Positions 1-4,724 of a stretch of DNA of 5,086 nt are shown one piece after another. A program made the translations under genes and the position numbers. The notes under the pieces are model-generated. The model was not told where the DNA came from. It did no database searches and worked only from the letters and a program-made list of their open reading frames with translations. The DNA is from Treponema sp. UBA1240 (GTDB taxonomy: Bacteria; Spirochaetota; Spirochaetia; Treponematales; Treponemataceae), in the NCBI GenBank assembly GCA_002308875.1, contig DBWK01000110.1, forward strand, positions 1-5,086, written 5' to 3'. Within the stretch, counting starts at the first letter, position 1; each line of letters begins with the position of its first letter.

Positions 1-45
1 AAGATTTTCAATTTCAATAAGCGGTTCAAGATTTGCTTCAGACAT
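1..45 (-). CDS. N-terminal fragment of a probable ABC transporter ATP-binding protein (runs off the window)
   Basis: Only the first 15 codons are inside the window, reading MSEANLEPLIEIENL. The start is well supported: an ATG at 45-43 is preceded by GGAGG (55-51) with a 5-nt spacer, and it overlaps the end of the aminotransferase gene by 8 nt (38-45), which suggests translational coupling. The string LIEIENL resembles the first beta strand of ABC ATPases, which typically reads like (I/L)xIxNLSKxF just ahead of the Walker A region. The operon already encodes an SsuA/TauA-type binding lipoprotein with no ATPase or permease in view, so an SsuB/TauB-like ATPase is the expected missing partner. 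The assignment rests on 15 residues plus context; Walker A, signature and Walker B motifs lie outside the window. Confidence 0.6.
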   Translation of the reverse strand, partial: MSEANLEPLIEIENL

Positions 46-1129
46 TCTTGCCTCCAAAAAATTTTCTTAAAACCGCAATCACACGGCTGTTCTCTTCCGG
101 CCTCCCAATTGTCAGACGGATCATTGTCGGAAATCCATATTCAGAACCGCTTCTAAGCAGTATTCCTTCTTTGAGAAATTCCTCAACTACCGAATCAGCA
201 TTGCGCCCTACATCAAAAAAGATGAAATTCGTATTGGAAATGACATAAGAAAAACCGAATTCGTCAAACACTTTGTAATACACCTGTTTTTGTTCATGCG
301 CATTCTTCAAAGTCCGTTCTTTGAATGATTCATCATGCAAAGAAGCAAGGGCAGCATATTGCGCAGGCGAATTCACGTTTGAAGGTATCCGGACTTTGTT
401 CAATGAAGAAATAATTTTCTCATCTGCAAAACCGTAGCCCACACGGAATCCGGCAAGCCCTTCTGTCTTTGAAAATGTGCGCAGAATCAGAATATTGTCA
501 TGCTTTTTCAGAAGCGGAATTGAATCAGGAAAATCTTTTTCTTCAACATAATCAATGTAAGCTTCATCAAGAATTACAAGAACACGGTCCGGAATCTTTT
601 GAAGGAAATTTTCCAGTTCTGACTGCGTAAAAATCGTTCCAGTCGGGTTATTCGGATTGCACAGCCAAATAATCTTTGTCTTTTCTGTCACTGCGCCGGC
701 AATCGCCGTCAAATCAACATGAAAATCTTTTAACGGAACACCTGTAAAGTTTGCGCCTAGAATCTGCGTTACACTTTTGTACCAGCCGAAACTTGGCAAT
801 GCGGCGATAGTTTCATCACCCTGATTCAAGTAAGCAATTCCTGCAAGATACAAAAGCTCAAAAGAGCCGTTGCCCAAAACTATGTTCTCAAGCGGAAGGC
901 TAAACTTCTTTGCAAGTTCGGAGCGCAGATTATATGCGCTTCCATCTGGATATTGCGAGCTGATTTGCTTCAAAGCTTTCCACACATTTTTAGAAAAACC
1001 GAAAGTATTTTCATTTGCGGCAAGCTTCGTTATGCTTTTCAGCCCATATTCGCGCTTCAAAGTTTCCACGCTCCGCGCTGCACGGTATGGCGGAAGCGTT
1101 TCAATGCTTGTTCTCGGTTTAACGCTCAT
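38..1129 (-). CDS. HisC-like PLP-dependent aminotransferase (class I/II, fold type I)
   Basis: This 363-residue protein has the length and motif order of the HisC/HisC2 aminotransferases: an N-terminal PPYRAARSVETLKREYG segment (13-29), LAANEN (36-41), YPDG (60-63), GNGS (86-89), NPNNPTG (158-164, with N161 expected to contact the PLP ring), DEAYIDY (188-194, D188 expected on the pyridine nitrogen), the Schiff-base lysine K221 in FSKTEGLAGFRVGYG, and IRLTIG (337-342, R338 expected to hold the substrate carboxylate). The catalytic set looks complete. Two positions differ from usual HisC sequences: NENTFGFS in place of NENPxGPS, and GNGSFEL in place of GNGS(D/N)EL. ATG 1129 has GGAGG at 1139-1135 and overlaps the preceding stop by 4 nt (ATGA). 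The enzyme should transfer an amino group between an amino acid and a 2-oxo acid in the cytoplasm. No his genes accompany it, so histidinol phosphate may not be the substrate; an aromatic, methionine-like or acidic oxo acid is equally possible. The family call is firm; the substrate is unknown. Confidence 0.93.
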   Translation of the reverse strand: MSVKPRTSIETLPPYRAARSVETLKREYGLKSITKLAANENTFGFSKNVWKALKQISSQYPDGSAYNLRSELAKKFSLPLENIVLGNGSFELLYLAGIAYLNQGDETIAALPSFGWYKSVTQILGANFTGVPLKDFHVDLTAIAGAVTEKTKIIWLCNPNNPTGTIFTQSELENFLQKIPDRVLVILDEAYIDYVEEKDFPDSIPLLKKHDNILILRTFSKTEGLAGFRVGYGFADEKIISSLNKVRIPSNVNSPAQYAALASLHDESFKERTLKNAHEQKQVYYKVFDEFGFSYVISNTNFIFFDVGRNADSVVEEFLKEGILLRSGSEYGFPTMIRLTIGRPEENSRVIAVLRKFFGGKNV

Positions 1130-2208
1130 TTCCGCCTCCAGAATTCCTTTGTAAGATAATCAGCTTTCAGCAAAGCGCTTTTTATTGCCGCTTTTTCTTT
1201 ATATGGAACATAAGCAAAGATTTCGGGCACTTGTTCTGCAATAAAATCCAAATCCTTTTCAGTTACAAGCGAAAAATCCTCAAGGACATGTGCATTTTCA
1301 AAACGATAGAAAAGCCGTATCGCTTCAAATATTTCTGAATCAGATTTTCCTTCAAGCACAAGCTGAGTTATAATTCCGAATGCAACTTTTTCGCCATGCA
1401 GCTTGATGTTCGTATGATGAAGCCGTGTCGAAGTGTGATAAAACGGATGAGCAAAACTGTAATGACCGTGTTCGCCCCGGAAACTGCCTGCAAAACCGGC
1501 AAGGTAGATTATTGCATCAATCACATTTTTTGCAGCTGTTCCAAAAATGCCTTTTTTAGAATCATATATTGCTTTGAATGTATCTCTTTCAAGATTTTCA
1601 AAGGCAATTTCTGCCGATTTCAACGCAATTGCAGAAGGAACATCATCTGGAAAGAATTCAGTTGTAGGCCGGATTTCGTAAAACTTTGCAAAAGTGTCTA
1701 CAACACCAGAAAACAAATATCTTTCCGGTGCTGAAAAAATCACCTTGGGGTCGGCAATAATAAGCTGTGCAGACTGCTTGTTCTGCCTAGTCTTGACGTA
1801 ACCGCCTTCATCATCATACTGAATCGAGATTGCCGCCCATGCAGCGCAAGTTGCGGCAACAGTCGGAACAGTGACAGCGGGCAGGCTTAAAATATCAGCA
1901 GCGGCTTTTGCTGTATCAAGAACCCTTCCGCCGCCAATTCCTATGATTATGTCAGCTTTTGCTTTGCGGGCTTTTTCTGCATAAAAATCGAACTGCCTTT
2001 GAGACGGGTAGCCTGTAAAAAGTTCTACATTCTTTGCTGAAATGCCGTTTTTTTCAAGCGAATTGAAAAATTCTGATCCAACAGCATTTTTAGCCTTTTC
2101 TCCAGCAATTATCAGCGGATTCTTTCCTATTTTTGAGATATGTTCCCCTGCCTTAGAACTAATTCCAATTTCATTTATGTAAACTTCTGGTGTCTTAATT
2201 GTAAGCAT
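1126..2208 (-). CDS. Iron-containing alcohol dehydrogenase-family oxidoreductase, HcxA/YbdH-like (2-oxoacid reductase)
   Basis: This 360-residue protein has the glycerol-dehydrogenase-like fold of the Fe-ADH superfamily: an N-terminal dinucleotide-binding half with GIGGGRVLDTAK (90-101), a VPTVAATCAAW segment (114-124), and a C-terminal metal half. Expected metal ligands are D171 (VVDTFAK), H254 (FAHPFYH) and H271 (LHGEKVAFG), all present. From memory, VPT(I/V)AATCAAW is characteristic of E. coli YbdH (HcxA, hydroxycarboxylate dehydrogenase A), whereas glycerol dehydrogenase has an Asp (STDAP) where this protein has C121. I therefore favour NAD(P)H-linked reduction of a 2-oxo acid to a 2-hydroxy acid over glycerol oxidation. 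Residues 247-271 are unusually histidine-rich (seven His in 25). The start at 2208 has GAGGT at 2216-2212 with a short spacer, 17 nt after the lipoprotein stop. Its stop overlaps the aminotransferase start. Glycerol or another polyol as substrate cannot be excluded. Confidence 0.85.
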   Translation of the reverse strand: MLTIKTPEVYINEIGISSKAGEHISKIGKNPLIIAGEKAKNAVGSEFFNSLEKNGISAKNVELFTGYPSQRQFDFYAEKARKAKADIIIGIGGGRVLDTAKAAADILSLPAVTVPTVAATCAAWAAISIQYDDEGGYVKTRQNKQSAQLIIADPKVIFSAPERYLFSGVVDTFAKFYEIRPTTEFFPDDVPSAIALKSAEIAFENLERDTFKAIYDSKKGIFGTAAKNVIDAIIYLAGFAGSFRGEHGHYSFAHPFYHTSTRLHHTNIKLHGEKVAFGIITQLVLEGKSDSEIFEAIRLFYRFENAHVLEDFSLVTEKDLDFIAEQVPEIFAYVPYKEKAAIKSALLKADYLTKEFWRRK

Positions 2209-2225
2209 AATACCTCACATATTTT

Positions 2226-3326
2226 TTATAAGTTCGTATAGTTGAATTCAGGGTGCTTGTTATTGTTTTCAAGAAAATAAGCCCACATATCTTTGTAGAA
2301 CTGTTCATCCGGAAATTCGTCAATAACTTCCTTCAATGCATCCGCATATACTGAAATATTGTAGAATTCATGAAGCTCAATGCCATGCGGAACATAATCC
2401 CAGTCAAGCAAAATCTGGTAATCGCCGACCACGCCGTTAAAGTTCGGGTCGGGGTTATATCTTGCACCCTGGCTTGTTTCCGGGCTGTAATATGTTCTTC
2501 TTACAAAATCTTCATCCTGATGTGTTGCACGGACAATCGAATCAACAGCTTCTTTTTCATCTTCCAAATAGATTTTGTAAGCACGGATTTCACCTTTCAG
2601 AAGCCGCTTAAAAGCCTCTTTGTTTTTTGTGAATGCTGTTCCGTTTGCAACCTGACGGCAGCAGATGTAATCTTTCTGAAGGTCAACTTCCGGGAAAAGG
2701 TACACAACACCTTGAGAGATTGCGCTTTCAACATAAGATGCGCTGACAAACGCAATATCAACAGCACCTTTTGAAACAGCCGCAATCAAAGGTTCATTTT
2801 CATTGAAAAATTTATACTGAACTTCATCATCAATCTTGAAGCCGTATTCTTCACGAAGCACATATTTTGAGACAAGCTCTGAAGTTGAAAGCAGTTTTAC
2901 GCCGATAGTCTTGCCTTTCCAGTTGTGGATATCCTTTACTTCTTCTGCAACATTTTTGTTTGCCATTACAGCCATACCGCCGGTAAGAGTGCCGCCGAAC
3001 AGAATTTCGTCTGCGCCTTGTGCACCGTAACTCAAATGAGGAACAAGCTCAAATGTAATGAAATCAAGCTTACCGGCACTTACGGCTTCAAATGAGCCGG
3101 AACGGTCAACAAGCTCAATATTAATTGCAAGATTATAATCTTCAAAGAATTTATGCTCATCTGCAATCTGAACCAAAGGGCTGATGAACTGCTGCGTTAC
3201 TTGTTTGCCCATCTTCAAAGTATATTCAATACCGCTTTTCGCATTTTTCTTGTTACATGAAACAAAAGACATCATTCCAATCATCAAAAAACTGAGTGCC
3301 ATAAATCCAAATAAATTTCTTTTCAT
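2226..3326 (-). CDS. ABC transporter substrate-binding lipoprotein, SsuA/TauA/NMT1-THI5-like
   Basis: This 366-residue secreted protein starts with a short basic region (MKRN), a hydrophobic core (residues 5-22) and a lipobox-like FVSC (21-24), followed by a hydrophilic linker (NKKNAKSG). C24 should be lipidated and the mature protein anchored outside the cytoplasmic membrane. The mature part follows the periplasmic-binding type II plan of the SsuA/TauA family: a helix-strand start (FISPLVQIADEHKFFEDYNL), GSFEAVSAGKLDF (77-89), GGTLTGGMAVMANKN (111-125), WKGKTIGV (136-143), and AVSKGAVDIAFVS (183-195). A vicinal cysteine pair, C222-C223, sits in the second lobe. The start at 3326 has a strong GGAGG at 3337-3333. 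Family members bind sulfonates, nitrate, thiamine pyrimidine precursors and other small organic compounds, so the ligand cannot be read from sequence. Context suggests an organic acid or amino acid acted on by the flanking enzymes. The cognate ATPase probably starts at 45; no permease is visible. Confidence 0.9.
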   Translation of the reverse strand: MKRNLFGFMALSFLMIGMMSFVSCNKKNAKSGIEYTLKMGKQVTQQFISPLVQIADEHKFFEDYNLAINIELVDRSGSFEAVSAGKLDFITFELVPHLSYGAQGADEILFGGTLTGGMAVMANKNVAEEVKDIHNWKGKTIGVKLLSTSELVSKYVLREEYGFKIDDEVQYKFFNENEPLIAAVSKGAVDIAFVSASYVESAISQGVVYLFPEVDLQKDYICCRQVANGTAFTKNKEAFKRLLKGEIRAYKIYLEDEKEAVDSIVRATHQDEDFVRRTYYSPETSQGARYNPDPNFNGVVGDYQILLDWDYVPHGIELHEFYNISVYADALKEVIDEFPDEQFYKDMWAYFLENNNKHPEFNYTNL

Positions 3327-3332
3327 AAAGTA

Positions 3333-3337
3333 CCTCC
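3333..3337 (-). promoter_or_regulatory. Strong ribosome binding site of the lipoprotein gene
   Basis: A perfect GGAGG (read on the minus strand) lies 6 nt before ATG 3326 and fixes that start. It contrasts with the weak site in front of the first gene of the same operon. Confidence 0.8.
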
Positions 3338-3362
3338 AAATGATACATTCTTAATATTTTCA

Positions 3363-3376
3363 CCTAGAAAACTAGG
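3363..3376. repeat. Perfect 5-bp dyad CCTAG-4-CTAGG between the Ldh_2 and lipoprotein genes
   Basis: In the 53-nt gap between two operon genes, CCTAG and CTAGG are separated by AAAA (plus strand). In minus-strand RNA this would be a small hairpin with a UUUU loop beginning just after the Ldh_2 stop codon. It is not followed by a U-run on that strand, so it is not a Rho-independent terminator. It could be an operator half-site pair or a small RNA-processing or stability hairpin. It contains two of the four intergenic CTAG tetramers. Confidence 0.5.
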
Positions 3377-3379
3377 ATT

Positions 3380-4453
3380 TTATCCGATACGCACATTTTC
3401 AAGAGAATCATCAAGCCCAAGCTCTTGAATTGTTCTTGTTATTTCAGATGCAACTCCGTTGTACAGAACAAGCCCATCTTTCTTTGATTTTTCATACAAG
3501 TTCCATTCGATTTCACCAGGTATATAGATTTCTTCAACTCCGTTCTGTTTCTTGGACTGCTTAATTCTGTCAATTGATAAGCTGACAGTCTTTCTGAATG
3601 CATCAACATCAACGAAACGTGAAATATCAATTGCCGCAAAGTTAAATCCGATTCCATTAGTTTTTTCAATGATTGAGCCATCAGCGTCTGCCGCAATTGC
3701 GGTGCCGCTTAAAACCGTTGTTAAAATCGAAATGATAAAGCCAAGACCATAACCCTTATATCCGCCGAAAGGCAAAAGCGCACCGCCTTTCTTCACAATA
3801 TCAGCAGGGTTTGTAGTTTTGTTGCCGCTTGAATCCAAGCCCCAATCATCTGGAATTGAACGCCCTTCTGTATAAGCAAAAAATGATTTATTGTAGGCCG
3901 CATTGCTTGTTGCAGCATCAAACACAACAGGACGTTTATTTTTTGCAGGAACAGCTATACAAATTGGATTAGTTCCTTGAACTCGCTCATAGCCGCCAAA
4001 CGGAGCAACGAGAAAACTTGAACTGGTAAATGCAAGCCCAATCATGTTCTCTTTTATTGCATCCAAAGCGTAATATGCGGCAAAACCGAAATGAGTACCA
4101 TTTTTGACTGTAGCAACCGCAACACCAGTTGCTTTTGCTTTTTCAAGCGTCCGCTCCATCGCATGCTTTCCTGCAACAGCACCAGGCGCAAAATCAGCAT
4201 CAAAAGCGAGTGTAGAAATGCTTTCAGAAAGCAGCTTTATATCCGCATTCACATTGATTTTTCCGTTCCGCATAAATGTTGAATAATTAGCCACTTGAAC
4301 AAGACCGTGGGAACGAATTCCGCGCATTTCTGCTTGCACAAGATTATCAGCGACAGTGTCCGCATCAGATTTATTAAGACCAGATGCTACAAAAATCTTT
4401 GAGGCAAGCTTTTGAATTTTTTCAGAATCAACTGTTATGATTTTTTCACTCAT
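3380..4453 (-). CDS. Ldh_2-family (malate/L-lactate/sulfolactate dehydrogenase type) NAD(P)-dependent oxidoreductase
   Basis: This 357-residue protein has the length and motif series of the Ldh_2 superfamily, which includes malate/ureidoglycolate/(R)-sulfolactate dehydrogenases, E. coli HcxB (YbiC) and delta1-piperideine-2-carboxylate reductase. Visible motifs are RGIRSHGL (44-51, with the family His H49), VKNGTHFG (116-123, H121), GTNPI (160-164), FDAATS (178-183), IPDDWGLDSSGNKTTNP (200-216) and PFGGYKGYGLG (228-238). It should catalyse NAD(P)H-linked interconversion of a 2-oxo acid and a 2-hydroxy acid, or reduction of a cyclic or N-substituted 2-imino acid, in the cytoplasm. It is the promoter-proximal gene of the operon. 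Its Shine-Dalgarno is poor (only GAG at 4467-4465), unlike the GGAGG of later genes. The start at 4453 is chosen because MSEKIITVD aligns with a normal family N-terminus and no in-frame upstream start is better. The exact substrate is unknown. Confidence 0.92.
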   Translation of the reverse strand: MSEKIITVDSEKIQKLASKIFVASGLNKSDADTVADNLVQAEMRGIRSHGLVQVANYSTFMRNGKINVNADIKLLSESISTLAFDADFAPGAVAGKHAMERTLEKAKATGVAVATVKNGTHFGFAAYYALDAIKENMIGLAFTSSSFLVAPFGGYERVQGTNPICIAVPAKNKRPVVFDAATSNAAYNKSFFAYTEGRSIPDDWGLDSSGNKTTNPADIVKKGGALLPFGGYKGYGLGFIISILTTVLSGTAIAADADGSIIEKTNGIGFNFAAIDISRFVDVDAFRKTVSLSIDRIKQSKKQNGVEEIYIPGEIEWNLYEKSKKDGLVLYNGVASEITRTIQELGLDDSLENVRIG

Positions 4454-4459
4454 AATTCG

Positions 4460-4497
4460 TACAACTCATATAACCTAGTGTTGTAGTGGGTATACAA
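4460..4497 (-). promoter_or_regulatory. Candidate switching leader hairpins in front of the Ldh_2 gene
   Basis: Read on the minus strand, the leader contains TTGTA (4497-4493), TACAAC (4485-4480) and GTTGTA (4465-4460). The middle segment can pair with either flank but not both. The middle-to-last pairing (6 bp, 14-nt loop) covers the weak GAG Shine-Dalgarno and ends 6 nt before the ATG, whereas the first-to-middle pairing (5 bp, 7-nt loop) would leave it open. The pairing is seen in the sequence; a regulatory role is inferred, and the stems are short and A/U-rich. Confidence 0.3.
4473..4480 (-). promoter_or_regulatory. CACTAGGT motif in the operon leader
   Basis: On the minus strand this reads CACTAGGT followed by TATAT. 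The same octamer, also in the sense direction and followed by ATAT, is in the ridA leader (4684-4691), and CTAGGT recurs before the lipoprotein gene (3367-3362). It may be an operator or RNA element shared by the divergent units. Confidence 0.4.
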
Positions 4498-4516
4498 GAA
4501 ATCAAAAAACTTGTCT

Positions 4517-4544
4517 AATATAACTTTTTTATAGGAATTATCAA
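4517..4544 (-). promoter_or_regulatory. Predicted sigma70-type promoter of the minus-strand operon
   Basis: Minus-strand TTGATA (4544-4539) and TATATT (4522-4517) each match the -35 and -10 consensus at five of six positions, with a 16-bp spacer. Transcription would begin near 4510, giving a leader of roughly 57 nt that includes the CACTAGGT motif and the three complementary segments. The region is A/T-rich (nine A at 4543-4551), so chance promoter-like matches are possible. Confidence 0.5.
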
Positions 4545-4621
4545 AAAAAAATATGTATATAAAAATCCTATTGCAAATATAGACTTTAACTTTAAGGGTT
4601 TTATCTCTGACAAAAGAAAGC

Positions 4622-4633
4622 GGCAACTTTGCC
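4622..4633. repeat. 12-bp palindrome GGCAA-2-TTGCC upstream of the ridA promoter
   Basis: GGCAA and TTGCC form perfect 5-bp arms around a 2-bp centre, 8 bp upstream of the predicted ridA -35 hexamer. It is a comparatively G/C-rich island in an otherwise A/T-rich intergenic region and could be a regulator site. No family is recognised. Confidence 0.3.
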
Positions 4634-4641
4634 ATGAATAA

Positions 4642-4671
4642 TTGACATGATGCTTAGAAACGAAATATTAT
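4642..4671 (+). promoter_or_regulatory. Predicted sigma70-type promoter of ridA
   Basis: A perfect TTGACA (4642-4647) is followed after 18 bp by TATTAT (4666-4671). Transcription would begin near 4678, giving a leader of about 47 nt. An overlapping weaker alternative is TTATCA (4668-4673), 17 bp, TATATT (4691-4696). Confidence 0.6.
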
Positions 4672-4683
4672 CACCCATAGAAT

Positions 4684-4691
4684 CACTAGGT
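4684..4691 (+). promoter_or_regulatory. CACTAGGT motif in the ridA leader
   Basis: This is an exact copy, in the sense direction, of the octamer in the leader of the divergent operon. It sits just downstream of the predicted start site (about +6 to +13), a position where a repressor could act. It also abuts an alternative -10 (TATATT, 4691-4696), so promoter constraint is a competing explanation. Confidence 0.4.
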
Positions 4692-4694
4692 ATA

Positions 4695-4712
4695 TTGTGC
4701 GCAGAAGCACAA
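4695..4712 (+). promoter_or_regulatory. Dyad TTGTGC-6-GCACAA in the ridA 5' leader
   Basis: Perfect 6-bp inverted arms around a 6-nt centre end 2 nt before the ridA Shine-Dalgarno GGGAG (4715-4719). As RNA it forms a hairpin next to the ribosome binding site; as DNA it is an 18-bp operator-like dyad. No U-run follows, so it is not a terminator. Confidence 0.35.
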
Positions 4713-4724
4713 AAGGGAGCATAT

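Noticed and set aside
38..1129. Assignment of the aminotransferase to histidine biosynthesis
   Set aside because: Family similarity alone does not fix the substrate, no other his genes are present, and two conserved motifs are altered.
870..1154. Open frames on the plus strand opposite the aminotransferase start region
   Set aside because: They lie antisense to a gene with clear motifs and a strong ribosome binding site, have no recognisable domain, and are the usual shadows of a real gene.
1396..1734. 112-codon plus-strand frame opposite the dehydrogenase
   Set aside because: Cysteine- and phenylalanine-rich shadow with no recognisable motif; the minus-strand gene explains the region.
2370..2774. 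134-codon plus-strand frame opposite the lipoprotein gene
   Set aside because: Cys/Phe/Ile-rich translation without domain signature, entirely antisense to a well-supported coding region.
3363..3376. Rho-independent terminator between the Ldh_2 and lipoprotein genes
   Set aside because: The stem is only 5 bp, and on the transcribed strand it is followed by TGAAAAT rather than a T-run.
4501..4580. A/T-rich tract as a replication origin or mobile-element end
   Set aside because: No DnaA boxes, iterons, terminal repeats or target duplication are visible; a divergent promoter region explains the composition.
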